A stretch of 64,000 bases of DNA. Source: Yamagishiella unicocca (taxonomy: Eukaryota > Chlorophyta > Chlorophyceae > Chlamydomonadales > Volvocaceae). The stretch is taken from positions 186,001 to 250,000 of the forward strand of contig BDSL01000126.1 in the NCBI GenBank assembly GCA_003116995.1. The letters run 5' to 3'. Shown piece after piece: positions 37,501 through 48,937 of this stretch (position 1 is the first letter of the stretch; every line of letters begins with the position of its first letter). A program made the translations under genes and the position numbers. The notes beneath the pieces were generated by a model. It ran no database searches. It was given only the letters and a program-made list of their open reading frames with translations, and was not told where the DNA came from.

Positions 37501-40500
37501 CCCCACACCCCGGTGGTGCCCGCTCACCGCCTCCACCATGACGCGGTCGGCAGTGGCGCCCGCTGCGCTCTCTTCCAGGTCCGAGGCAAGGTCTGCAGAG
37601 CCTTGAGCGGAGGAGGGGGGCAGGGGGAGGGCGCTGTTTTACCGCTAACCGCGAAAAAAGGGAGAGGGGTGTGTGTGCGGAGGAGGGCAAGGCGGAGGTC
37701 TGGGCGAGCAAGTCTGCTTGCCGATTGCTCGTGGCGGGCTCCCGACGTTCGCGATGGACCGATGCCGGCGCCGGCTTACCGCACCACTCACTGATTGGGT
37801 TGAGGCCGGGCAGCGTGAGGATGTGCTGCATGCCGGTGATGTCGCCGGCGAAGGTGAGTTTGTCGCCCTGGCAGGAGGAACCAGGGGAAGAGCAGGGCGC
37901 GGCACGGGGGGTGAGGACGCAGCACGAGGGGGTGAGGGCGCAGCACGTGGGGGTGAGGGCGCGGCACGGGAGGCGTGTTCGTTTGGCGGCTGCACGTAGT
38001 CGCCGCTCCCACCTCCCACCCTGGCGAGGCAACTCAGGCCGCCATCCACCGACCCCTTCCTCGTCTGGCGCCACCGCCCTCATGTCATCGATGCCGGTGC
38101 GTGACTTGGCCGGCGTCAGCAGCAGCAGAGGCAGCGGGACAGCCCTCAGGGCCGGGTCCCCACCTGGAGGATGATGGTGGTGGGCGGCGGCGACGGCACG
38201 GTGGTGCCGTCCCGCCGCTGCAGGTCCGCCAGGAACAGCCCCCGCAGGTGGCGCATGCCGGCTGCCTCGATGGTGCGACCTGGCGGGGGAGGGGGGAGGG
38301 GGCGGAGGGGGGATCCCGCGTGGGAGCAATGCCAGGGATACCACGCGGCTGAACCCATACCATGCCTGTGAGCGGAGACCCGCTGCCGTCGATACGGCAC
38401 CTGCGCTGCGCTGCGCCCTGCCCCCGCCCTCTGAAGCTCCAGCCCCCGCCCTTAAAGCTCCAGCCTCCCCAACAACCCGCCGCCCCGCACACGCCTGCCG
38501 CCCCGCACACGCCTTCCGCCCCGCCCCGTCCCGCCTGTGTGCCCTCCCTCCACCCACCCGAGCCCCGCCCGCCCAAACCTGCCCCCACCTTCCCGTCCAC
38601 CCCCATCTCGCCTGCCGTCCCTTCCCGACCCAAGTCCAGCCCACCCCAATCCCCTCAGTGCCGAACCATGGGTTTTCTCTCAGCCCCACGTCACCGCCAC
38701 CACCACCACCACCGCCACCGCCACCGCCGCCACCGCCACCACCACCACCACCACCACGACCACCACCGCCACCGCCACCACCACTACCGCCACCGCCACC
38801 GCCGCCACCACCACGACCGCCACCACCGCCGCCACCACCACCACCGCCGCCACCACCACCACCGCCACGCACCTATGTGCGCGTACCGCGCGTCCACCCT
38901 GACGCTGACCACGTACTCTCGCGGGTCCGCCACCACTGACGACATCATGGTGTCGCGCTTGGGCAGCAGCAGCGGGGACAGCAGCACCACGTACAGCCCG
39001 CCCGCCACAGTCAGGGGCAGGCCGATGACGCCTGCGGGGGAAGCAGCGACAATGGGCTTTTTGCAGCGGGGGTACCACCATCTGACGTGGCAGGAGCGAG
39101 GTGGGTTACCAAGTGGTGTGGTGTGGTGTGGGACGTGGACACCCGCACCCACCGATTTCTATGAATGGTATCTTCAAGTCGGGGACCTCCTCCGCCGCCA
39201 GGCCGCGCGCGATGAGGTTGGTGGAGGTGCCGATGATGGTGCACAGGCCGCCCAGGATGGCAGCGTACGACAGCGGCATCATGAACCGGGACACGTGGTG
39301 GTTGTTCTGGCGGCACCACGCCTCAACCACCGGGATCATCACCTGGGAGGGGCAGGAAGGGAGCTGTAACCCCGCATCGTACCGGCTGACACGATGCTCA
39401 CACGATGCTCACACGCCGCCTCGCCTCGTCTTTGTCCTGGCTTGCGTTAGTAACACTCCGCGCCTTTCCCCCTTCCACTTCCATGACGAATCCCCGCTAC
39501 CAGCCCACGGCCCCCGAAACTGCGGCGTCCAGCCCTTTTCCCCCTGTCCTCGTCCTCTCCCCCGTCCTCCCGCTTGCAGACGCCCCCTGCCCTGTGTTAC
39601 CCCGTTCCCCACTGTGACCGGCTCACCGCCACCAGCGGCGTGTTATTCATCACCGCCGACACTCCAGCCACCGCGATGTGCAACCGGAGCTGTGAGCCGG
39701 AGCGAGGGTGGGGTTGCGAGGATGGGTTAAAGAGTAAAGTGGTGGACCGGAGAAACTCGGGTGGGATGGCTTTCTGGAAATCGTGGGGAAAGGCACGGCG
39801 AGCACAGGAGTGACGGCGGGAGATCCATCTGCGGGCCCCCAGAGCCCCCTCCTCCGACGGCTCTTCCTCGCACCCCCAATCCCTGTCCCCTGAGCCGCCT
39901 CTTGCCCGCGCCCGCCCCCGCCCCACGCCGTCCCTCCACTCGCCTGCCCCACCCACTCCCTGCGGCTTCTCCCCAGCACCATCTCCGGCACGAACTCCAG
40001 CGCCCCGGACGCCTCCAGCCCTGCCGCGATGGCCATCATGAGGGCGATGGACACGATGGAGTCGTTGGCGAGGCCCGCGAAGGCGTCGCGCGGCGTGATG
40101 ATGCCGCGCAGCAGCAGCAGCGTGGCGCCCGCGAAGAGGCACACGTCGGGGTCCACAGCGCCGCGGATCATGGGCACGAGGGAGAAGAAGGTGACCCATA
40201 GCGTGAACCAGGCGTCGGAGGACAGGTCGCTGAGGAAGGTCCGGGGGGAGGGGGGAGGGGCATGAGGGGCGGGGGGTGAGGAAGCAAGCGCGGGGTGGGG
40301 GTGAGGCAGATGGAAGAGGAACAGAGTGGGATCAGGAGAGGGAGAGGGAAGGGGAGAAGGCGCGGGAAGGGGTGGGAAGCAGGGTAGGAAGTGGGGTGCG
40401 GGTTCGCTGCGAACCTGCTGGAAGCCCCACGCCTCCCCTCAATCCTCTTCTCTCCACTGTCCCGCCCCACCCTCCCGCACCAGCGTCACCACCACACGCT

Positions 40501-40996
40501 TGGACTCGCGCACAGTACAATCCCTTCACCCAAGACGGACAGCACGAGCGTGAACGCACCGCCAGGCTGTCAGTTCCAGGGCAAGGAGGGCCGACGCAAG
40601 TATCAACGATATGAGAATCGTCCAGCGCTCATCCTTAGCAAGCTGCCACAGCTCCTTAGGCCTGAGACGCTTCAGACGCCGCTTAGTTTCGCGCCGCCAC
40701 ACCTGCCTACGTGGTCGGGCATGTAGTTTGGTCAAGCACTTCCATTTTTTCGCAAGCTGTTGTATGACAGCGCGCAGTTCCCACCTAGAAAATAGCTCCC
40801 GTAAATCAGGACTGGCGAGCAAAGAGGGTTTATTGGGTTTATTTTCAACATGGACTTGAATCTCTGACGACTCTACAGCTGCACTTGATGCATCGCAGAG
40901 CGGTAACTCCAAGCTATGAGATGAAGCCTGGGGTAACTCAAGTACGCTTTGCTGCATCAGCGCCCGCTTAATCGCGCCCAAGTTCAGTCTGCTCAT
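34522..40996 (-). CDS. SLT/SAC1-family anion (sulfate-type) transporter
   Basis: Exons in transcript order: 40996-40560, 40229-39953, 39689-39627, 39342-39153, 39031-38873, 38279-38164, 37867-37792, 37592-37528, 37256-37119, 36792-36701, 36271-36194, 35922-35762, 35467-35208, 34632-34522; 740 residues. A charged cytosolic N-terminus of about 120 residues precedes TM1. The membrane core carries the ArsB/NhaD-DASS hallmarks MNNTPLVA and IIGTSTNLI in the first half and LLSNGASIT and STPIGYQTNLMV in the second. Between the halves lie two TrkA-C-like regions (GRTIEAAGMRHLRGLFL and GDTMLLEAS), as in Chlamydomonas SLT1/2/3 (Na+/sulfate transporters) and SAC1 (sulfur-starvation regulator). Transport of sulfate or a similar anion is inferred. 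Transporter versus SAC1-like sensor cannot be decided here. Confidence 0.87.
35567..35651. repeat. 25-bp G-rich minisatellite
   Basis: aggcgggttt recurs every 25 bp at 35567, 35592 and 35617, with a partial unit at 35642. Lies within a transporter intron. Confidence 0.75.
36889..36978. repeat. 30-bp tandem repeat, three units
   Basis: Units begin ctggtgtc(g/c)(t/c)acggg and end in tcaggag(a/g)gcg; 30-bp period, in the transporter intron after the GEIVVK exon. Confidence 0.8.
37902..37975. repeat. 20-21-bp minisatellite, four units
   Basis: gcacg followed by a G-run and tgagg recurs at 37902, 37922, 37943 and 37964. Intronic in the transporter gene. Confidence 0.7.
38692..38869. repeat. (CACCGC/CCACCA)n microsatellite beside a splice donor
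   Basis: About 178 bp of CCACCGCCACCA-type triplets. On the transporter's strand this is a GGTGGC run that starts 3 nt after the exon 5 donor (GT at 38872-38871), so the intron begins with an extended G-rich array. Confidence 0.9.
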
Positions 40997-41749
40997 AGCT
41001 TAACTGCGTCCCTAAGTCCATTGCAAAGTTCGATTAGTATAAGGCTAAGCAGTATATTATATTATTGCATTCTCTACGGTGGGAAGGGTCTGGAAGGGTC
41101 AAGCCATCATCATGTCGCTCTCGTGCAGATGCGAGCACAGGGTTCCCACTTCATACCCACGTGGAAGATGCACTTTGCAGGTAGGCCATGCACGCATGCC
41201 GTGTGTAGTGAAATGTATTTGCATCTTTGATTTGACGACATGCCTAGCCTAACCACCGAGGGGAACAACCTTTCCCCATCCATACTTCGTTTCCACGGTA
41301 GTTGCCGCCACCGCAGCAAAGGATGTTAAATTGTTCTGGGGCGCGGGCGGTAAACTTCGCCGAAGCTCCGGCCAGAAGGGGTGAGACGTACAGGAAAGGA
41401 TAGGAAGGGGTAAGGCAGGGAGAGAAGGGAGCGACGTGTGGGAGAAATGAGGTGTGTGAGCTGGGAGCGTCGTTACGGAACATCCCACTATTGCAACAAT
41501 CGGCCCTCTCAAGCGACCTGAGGCTCTCTGGAGCCCACACTTGTGCTTGTCGCTGGTGTGGAGTACGGTATGTTGACCCTTAGTAAGCCGTTGGACGGGT
41601 GATGGGATTAACTGCCATTTACTTCAAATTATTTCCCAAAACTATCTTCAAAGAATAACATCAAATTGTATGCATTTTGCGCACGGTTTCCGACACGGGT
41701 TTCCGAGGGCCCCAGGAAGCATCCTGGCAAAAAGAAATATTTCCCAGCA
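40997..41749. other. Divergent intergenic/promoter region
   Basis: 753 bp separate the start codons of the transporter (-) and the quinone oxidoreductase (+), so both promoters should lie here. An AT-rich tract at 41050-41066 (tatattatattat) is the only TATA-like sequence and would suit the minus-strand gene. Nothing else recognisable. Confidence 0.4.
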
Positions 41750-44700
41750 ATGAAAGCAATCGTTTGCGAGGGCCTCGGCGACGCTCGGGCGCCGCTCGGC
41801 ACAGGCGTTCTGCGGCTCGCGGACATCCCAGCTCCCAAGCTCACACCCGGAACGGTCAGGATTCAAGTGGCCAGCGCGAGCCTTAACTTTCCGGATGCTC
41901 TGCAAATTAAGGTATCGATCGCATGTTTTTACCTGCATACGTGGCTGCTGGTCGTCGTGCAACGAGGTTGCCCACAAACGCCTGATTGCGTAGGGCGAGT
42001 ACCAGGACAAGCCCAAGCTACCCTTTGTGCCAGGATCTGAGGTCTCCGGGGTAATCGTGGAGGTCGCCGAGGGCGTCAAGGGCCTCAGCATCGGCGACAA
42101 GGTGCGTCATGCGGGTTCCCTGTCTTCTTTCCGGCCATCGATTAGTGTCGGCCTGTGTCGGCGCCCTTCCCAACCCACGTCAGCGTCACCAATTTCCGGC
42201 CCAACTCCTGATGTCGCTATGCCAAGAACGAACTCAAAACTCTCAACGCCCGCGTACTGCACCGCGCTCCTCCAACCTGCCTGATTTCCCCCGCCCCCCT
42301 TCCCCAACCTGCATCTCACGGCCCCGGGCCCCCCCATCCTCCTTCTCTCCGTACGTCGCCTTCACAACTTATAGGTTTGCGCAGTGCGGCAGGGAGGCGC
42401 CTTCGCAGAACAAGTGGTGGCCCCAGCGGCCGCCGTGTGGCGAGTCCCAGGTTGGGCGGGGAGAGGCTTTAAACTGGGAACGAAGGGGCGGGACGCTGGT
42501 CCTGCACGAGGGTGTGTCGACTATTTCAGGGGACGTCTTCTGTCGCACGGTGGTGGGGACGAGGGAGAGTCTGAAGTGTGTGTGGGTGTGTATATATATG
42601 TGTGTGTGTGGCGGGGGGGTCAGTGGTGACGGAGGGAGGCCAGGAAATGAATTTCTGGGAGGAGAGGACGGAAGCGCTTCCTTGGGGGGATATCGCGCAA
42701 TAGCCCACCACGAGCACGACATGTCCGTGTCACTTGCCGCTGCCATGATGTAGCCCCTTCTCCTCGTCATTCCTCTCTCGTCCGCTCGGCCCCGACCCCT
42801 CGCTTCGAAACCCAACCCACCCGCCGTGCCAGACGCCGTGCCTGTCGAGGACGCAGCGGCGATCCCCATTGTGTACGGCACTGCTGATCTGGCCCTCCGC
42901 CACCGGGCGCAGCTCAAGCCTGGTGGGTGCTGCGGGGCCCGAGGGGAGGAGGCTGGGGCGCTGAGGTGCTGGCCGATGGCCGCCAGTAGTGGCCGCGGAT
43001 AGGCCGTACAGCAGATAGCGGGGGCCTCGGCGAGGAGTGGGGAGCCCGGCGGGTTTTGGGTCTCAGGGTTTTACGCTAGCGAGTTGGCGAATGGAGCCTC
43101 CATGCGGAGGCGTAGCCCTGCTGCGTGCGGCCTGCTCTGTGTCCCATACTCTAAACCCTGCGCGAACATACGTCACAGTACCTCGCCACGCGATTTGCCC
43201 TTATGACCGATCCGCGTCTCCGGGCCCACCCCTGCCCACGCTCGCCCCCCATATCCGGCTCCGAAATCCCCAGGCCAGACGGTGCTCATCCTGGGCGCCG
43301 CCGGCGGTGTGGGCGTGGCGACGCTGCAGCTGGCCAAGCTGGCTGGCGCGCGGGTGGTGGCGGTGGCGGGCGGGGCCGCCAAGGCCGCCTTCCTCCGAGA
43401 CCAAGGCGCTGACGTGGTGATCGACACGGAGGCGCTGGCGGCGGCCGGCACGCCGCTGCACAAGGCCATCCGGGCGGCCGCGCCCAAAGGCAGGTTTTTG
43501 GTTGGTTGTTGGTTGGCGGTTGGTGGTTTCGAGGTCGCTGTTGTGCACGTGGAGGGGTACAACGCTTGCTCCGAACGCGGTTGCTCTCTCTGGTCCCCAC
43601 GTCGCCCCAGACTCCCGTCCTTCCTGCGCTCCCCGGTGTCGTGACCGGGCCGCCTTCCCCCCGCACCCGCAGCCGGCGTGGACGTGGTGTTCGACCCGGT
43701 GGGCGGCTCATCGCTGTTCGAGGCGCTCAAATGTGTGGCGTGGGGTGCACAGTACCTGGTGATTGGGTTTGCGTGCGGCGACATCCCAAAGGTGGGTGGG
43801 TGGGGGGAAACAGGTGAAGCGACAAAGGAGAAGTGCGGGGCTGGCTGAGGGAAAGGTGAGGGGTTAGTGTCTTACCTTGGACACTGGTATTGCAGTTGCC
43901 CCAAAGGGTAGGGTCAGTGGCGGGTATCGTGGGCACACGTGATTCCGCCCTGGCATGTGCCATCCCGGCGGAGGCAGCTGTAGCCACCCGCCTAGCGCTG
44001 GTACCGGTACCATTTCCTGTCTGACCCAGCCACGCTCCCAGCTCGCCCTAGGTCTTCAAAAGCTTCTGACACACCGACACACTACCCTTTTCGCTTTGGC
44101 AGTTTGAACATAAACGGCTCTCCCAGCTAGCACAACTATTTTGTGTTGCTGTTACATTCTGAACGTAAATGGCTGCGGAACCAGCGCACCCCCGCACCCC
44201 GCCCATCGCTTCCCGGCTGCGAGCGACAGGTCCCCGCCAACCTGCTGTTGGTGAAGAACACCACACTGCACGGCATATTCTGGGGATCGTACATGACTAA
44301 CCAGCCACGGGTGCTGGCGGAGTCCATGCGGCAGGTGCTGGCGTGGTTCGCCGAGGGCCGGCTGCGGGTCGAGGTGTACGGCAGGTGGGTAGTGGTTGAC
44401 GTTCTGCGATTCCGGGTGGGGCTTGCGGGCTTTGCAGTCAACGTAAGGTGGTTTCGCTTCGGGGTACTGCACTGCAAGCTCCGGCGCGAGCTGCTGCGAA
44501 AGGGCTGTCGTTCGCATGACGAGTGGCAAGGGAACGCTCCAGTCCTTCCACTCTCCGTAACCAGTAGCCACTGAAACCAGCTCCCAGTCACGACTCACGA
44601 GGCCTGATCTCTAGCTACGGCAGATTGCACCTACGCGGTTCGTGGCCACCCGTCGCCGGCCTGCACTTCATACCTCATCCCTGCGCGACACCTTTCATGT

Positions 44701-44810
44701 ACGACAGGTACCCCATGGATCGCGTGACGGAGGCCTTTGGCGCCATCCTGGGCCGCCAGGTTCGGGGCAAGGTGCTGCTCACCCTGGGTGCGCTGCAGTC
44801 AAAGATGTAA
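41750..44810 (+). CDS. Zeta-crystallin-type NADPH:quinone oxidoreductase
   Basis: Exons 41750-41911, 41994-42101, 42375-42450, 42833-42922, 43274-43489, 43673-43791, 44230-44384, 44708-44810; 342 residues, normal for the family. The N-terminal GroES-like domain starts MKAIVCEGLG and includes LNFPDALQIKGEYQ and PFVPGSEVSGVIVEV. The Rossmann domain has the NADPH loop LGAAGGVGVATLQLAK (about residues 151-166), followed by FDPVGGSSLFEALK and the quinone oxidoreductase motif LHGIFWGSYM. No zinc-ligand cysteines are seen, as expected for this MDR subgroup. It reduces quinones or reactive carbonyls with NADPH. No targeting peptide is evident. One intron (43490-43672) must use a GC donor to keep frame. 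Confidence 0.9.
42576..42610. repeat. TG/TA microsatellite
   Basis: Run of gtgtg and tatatata dinucleotides in intron 3 of the quinone oxidoreductase gene. Confidence 0.85.
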
Positions 44811-45965
44811 AGCATGTTTCTTTCGTCAAATTTTGGGTAGGAAGAGAGGCGGGGTTGGAGGAGGCCTGGGACACTGGCTAACACGGGGTGCTGGGCAGCG
44901 CGGTAGGTAGCCAAACCAAGCGGGACGAGGCCAGAAGTGACTCCATGGAGCACAGCACCGGCTGCTGCTGAATGACACTTCAGATGGAGACGGTTGTAGT
45001 TTTGTGGGGGTATAACTACGAAGGTGAAGACGTGGGCGACAGGTGGTCTCCGGCGTCGATCGGAGTGGGAGGCGACTCATGCTGATGGTCTCCGGGTGTC
45101 GCTCGGATGAGACGGCCGCCAGATGCGGCGGCAGATGACCGTGAGGGGCTGTGTTTGGTACTCCCTGCTTGGAAGGAACAAATCCGGTCGGGCGCCTGGA
45201 ATATATAACGTAGTTTTATTTTGGTCAATTAGAAGACCGCGGAGGACGCCCGGTTCATTAAACGTGCCGCGTTTTGTTCTGATGTTCATAGTAGGGCACA
45301 ATGCGTTAGATATTAGGTGCGCAACAAGTTGCCAGCTGGCCATGCGTGTTAACGTGCGGTATCAGCTAGGTCGAGAGGAACCCAGGCCTGCTTTTGTTCG
45401 TGGACCTCCCAATTAGGGGCGATGGCTGCAGGATCGCGTCGCCGCCCACGGTGGCCACTGCCTGCTGACACCTGCCACCTGCCAGTTGCCAGCTGCACAG
45501 AACTGCGACACAGGGAACATGTTGATAGGTTACATGTAGCTAACATGCAAGATGCCCGCGGCTCGCAGCTCGCGGGTGGGCTTCGTCATAAGCGAGGAAT
45601 CTCACACCGAAATAATGTGCCCGGGCACAGACGACGATGTCCCAGACGCTCCGCCGGATAGCGTCATCAGATGACAGAGCGTGTGCAACAGGTGAACAGC
45701 ACGCCCTGTCATCTACGGTTTGTCCAACCGTTTTCAACCGCGCCGCAACCGCATATTCTACAGATCCGCTGCCACCTTAGGGCACATGCAAACGGACCTT
45801 ACAGAAAGGGAAAACGCTTACTTACAAAACGTAAAAGCGAGTAGCCTATTCGTACTACAAAACGAAAATGTCGCCGCCTTGGTTTGATGGTTTCCCTCCA
45901 ACGGCCAACAATGATTAAATCCGTCACCGGAAACACCAATGATTAAATCCTCCACCGGAAACACC
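44811..45965. other. Intergenic stretch downstream of the quinone oxidoreductase
   Basis: No gene supported. A 28-bp direct duplication (aatgattaaatcc at 45910 and 45938) lies just outside the stop codon of the minus-strand gene to the right. Confidence 0.4.
45822..45826 (-). terminator. TGTAA poly(A) signal of the short duplicated gene
   Basis: TTACA on the plus strand, about 140 nt past the stop codon of the minus-strand gene ending at 45966. Another TTACA lies at 45799-45803. Confidence 0.4.
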
Positions 45966-46764
45966 TTAGTCCAGCATGTCACAGAAGTATTGCTGCGGGT
46001 AGAGAACCGCGCGGTTAAGGGATTCCGCTGTAATGGGAGCGGAGGAGATCCCTCCGTACGACATCGCGGATGTACGGCCAGATGTGGGAACCTCGCGGCC
46101 GTACAACACGACCTTCATCATGCCATCGTACTTGGGCTTGTTTAGCTGGCGCAGGTGCTCGCGGTTGGCCGACGCCTTGAGCTGCGCCTTTGCCAGGGTG
46201 ATCCCCGGGTCGGTGATGTCGTATATGCGCACGTCTGCGCCGTCGTTCTCCACACGCTCAGCCCTGCTGGCATACGAGTGCGCAAAGGGCGCCAACGGAC
46301 CAAGCAACCCGTGACGCTCGCCGTGCCGCTACGCATGTCCAGGCATCCGACGAACGCGGCATACAAAAGCAAATTGAAGCCAAATCCGCAATGTCTCATG
46401 CGTCTTTGCACAGGTATGCCCCACGGACAAAAAAACACCGCATTGCACCGACCCGCAGACCCCGCCTCTCCTAACCTGCGCCTGCCCCCCAAAACACCGC
46501 GACGGCAAGTGGAGGTCACTAACGTCCTCCTGCATGTCACGTCACGAGGCCGCACCTCAGTGATGAGCCCGCTCGTATGGCGGCGATGTTGAAGGACGCC
46601 ACGTGGTGTATTTCAAACACCCAGCCCCGCACGGCCTCCATGGGTGCCCTCACGTGATGTTGGACCACCCGCCGCACCTCCTGCGCAGCTGCCACAGTCA
46701 CTGCCAGCAACGCCAGCACCTTCTCGGTCGCTGCCAGCACCGCCCGCCGGTCACTGAGTTGCAT
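45966..46764 (-). CDS. Truncated copy of an unrecognised duplicated gene
   Basis: Exons 46764-46556 and 46266-45966; 169 residues from the first in-frame ATG (MQLSDRR). Only the C-terminal part of the fuller copy at 47672-48937 is present: the segment from AVTVAAAQEVRRVVQHHV onward, then GADVRIYDITDPG to the end. The second exon has exactly the same length (301 nt) in both copies and nearly the same sequence. The intron is 289 nt here and 75 nt there. The acidic and alanine-rich N-terminus of the other copy is missing and replaced by unrelated sequence. No domain recognised. It may be a pseudogene or a short active paralogue. Confidence 0.5.
45985..46725. repeat. Segmental duplication, partner of 47700-48210
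   Basis: Two blocks match the right-hand copy closely: 45990-46265 with 47700-47975, and 46530-46722 with 48018-48208. The blocks are separated by unlike-length spacers. Homology stops at about 46725/48210. Confidence 0.85.
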
Positions 46765-47671
46765 TCGTTGGTTGGGTCTTTCGTTTTGGAGCAAAGCGGA
46801 GTGTCCTGCCACAGTCAAGGAATACGTAAATGGAAAATGGTTGCCCCAAGTATTCTACAAACTACGACAGTTACATGCGAAGGATCCAGATGGAACGGTG
46901 TTGTAGCGTGAACCTAGCAGAACCACGCGAAACATAAGCCGACACTTTGCAGAAAGGCTGATTAACTAAACGCTGGAATACAGCAGAAATTCCTCTTACA
47001 ACCGGAGCTGAAAGGGCAACTTGTAGGGAGTGGTCTGGATGTCTGGAAGGCTGATGACGCGCTTGTACGGCATGGCTGCCGAGCTTTCCGTGCCGGCAGT
47101 TGCCGGCCCATTAATTCGTCTTTGCCGTCCAGCAGACGGGGACTCTGAACATTTGCGGGATACCTAAACAGTCTGCACGGCCGTGCCCTGCCTGAGCCAT
47201 ACTTAAGTGTACGCCTTACCCTTGCAGTTGCACTAACACGGTCACGACAACGGACGGCTACAAGTGCGAAACAAACGCAACGTTGAGCTAGCAGGCCCTG
47301 ACTACTCACGGTCACGGGGTACGGCAACTAGCTCGCAACTCAGGTCACGGGCTGCGATAACCAAGCCATGTTACGGGTCCAACTAAATATGTATCGGCGA
47401 TCAAGGAATGGAAAGCGTGTCCAGATCCACCAGGGCAGCTGCTTTCTGGACCTAGACACGCTTTCCATTCCCAAATCCAACGACACCAGCACCAAGCGAG
47501 CCAGCCGCCTAAATATGTGTCACTCGCCACCAGCCGGACCGAGCCCTCGGCACGCAGGCAAAGCCTCCTTACGTAATGCGGCCATGGCCGGGAGCCCCCG
47601 TCGCAACGTACACTCTGTAGCAGAGGACGACGTGCTATACAAAGATATGAAAGCAGGCCGAGCAAGGAAAG
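46765..47671. other. Spacer between duplicated genes
   Basis: No gene supported. Holds the 67-nt imperfect palindrome at 47405-47471 and a TTACA (46996-47000) that could serve as the poly(A) signal for the right-hand gene. Confidence 0.4.
47405..47471. other. Imperfect 67-nt hairpin, miRNA-precursor-like or foldback element
   Basis: The first 17 nt (ggaatggaaagcgtgtc) pair perfectly with the last 17. After one mismatch, AG pairs with CT, and after another, TCCA pairs with TGGA. The terminal loop holds gggcagctgc. In total about 23-26 pairs form in a 33-nt arm. Shape and length suit a small-RNA precursor; a foldback transposon remnant is equally possible. No target is known. Confidence 0.5.
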
Positions 47672-48937
47672 TTAACGCAGCATGCCGCGAAAGTGCGCCT
47701 CGGGGTCACGAACCGCATGGTTGAGGGATTCCGCTGCAACGGGCTCAGACAAAATCCCTTCGTACGACATCGCGGATGTACGGCCAGACGCGGGAACCTC
47801 GCAGCCGTATAACACAACCTTCATCATGCCATTGTACTTGGGCTTGTTTAGCTGGCGCAGGTGCTCGCGGTTGGCCGACGCCTTGAGCTGCGCCTCTGCC
47901 AGGGTGACCCCCGGGTCGGTGATGTCGTATATGCGCACGTCTGCGCCGTCGTTCTCCACGCACTCAGCCCTGCTGATCAGTTAGTGCACAACGGGCGTGA
48001 GGCACATCTTCCTGCACACGTCGCGGTGTCATGTCACGAGGCCGCACCTCAGTGATGAGCCCGCACGTATGGCGGCGATGTTGAAGGACGCCACGTGGTG
48101 TATCTCAAACACCCAGCCCCGCACGGCCTCCATGGACGCCCTCACGTGGTGTTGAACCACCCGCCGCACCTCCTGCGCAGCAGCCACAGTCACTGCCAGC
48201 ACCGCCAGGTGCACGCGATGACAGCAGCGCCGCGGGAGGCGCCCCGGCACTGCCTCTGCTGCCGCCTGTGCTGCTGCTGCTGCTACCTCCGCTGCCTCTG
48301 CTGCTGCCGCTGCTGCTGCCTCTGCTGCTTCCACCTGCAATTTGAATGACCGCTGGACCACACTGGTTGAGGAGCGGAGCTGCTGTCGCGCAATTGTTAA
48401 TTGAAGCTGGTAATCAGCACTGGACTCTCCCTCCACATCGGCATTCCCCTGCATGTCAGAGTGCCCTTCCATGTCGCCACCTGGGCTCAACACTACGTCA
48501 CTGGAGGCTGAGTGCCCCTCCTCCCCCTCCCCTTGCGCTTCCTCGACCCCAAGACACGCTGAGCTGCGCTCGCACTCCCCTGACGTCTGCCTCTCGGCAG
48601 ATGCTGGACTGTGATCCACGCGCAGACCCGCGGCACCGGAGGAAAGCCCGCGCGCGGCCTCCTGCCATTTCCCTGCGTAAGCTGGGCCGCAGCTCAAGCC
48701 TATGCCTTCCTCGTTGCCTTCCTCCAGCTCCTTCTTCTCCTCCAGCTCCTCCTCGTCAGCTTTGTTGTCATCTACGCCATCGAATCCTTGATGCCTACGA
48801 TAACACATCTTCGACAAGACGGGTGTGCGGTTGTAGGCATCGAGGCCAAGCTTGCCCCCTTGATTGACGAGAGGTAGAGGCAGTTGCGAATACTTTGGCT
48901 CAGGGTCGGCAGCTGCTGGCGAGCGTGAGCGCTTCAT
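47672..48937 (-). CDS. Unrecognised acidic/alanine-rich protein, fuller duplicated copy
   Basis: Exons 48937-48048 and 47972-47672; 396 residues from the ATG that begins MKRSRSPAAAD. The N-terminus is basic (a possible nuclear signal). An acidic Glu/Lys-rich stretch follows (DEEELEEKKELEEGNEEG, about residues 61-78). Then comes a low-complexity Ser/Gly/Asp region, then an Ala-Glu run encoded by GCA/GCC repeats (about residues 202-230, coiled-coil-like). The C-terminal part, shared with the truncated copy, includes VRGWVFEIHHVASFN and VRIYDITDPG and looks like a folded domain, perhaps alpha/beta. I recognise no family. The 75-nt intron is inferred from phase and from identity with the other copy. 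Confidence 0.6.

Noticed and set aside
37451..38872. 473-codon minus-strand Gly/Pro-rich frame
   Set aside because: Runs through introns and the CACCGC microsatellite; only short parts coincide with true transporter exons in that frame.
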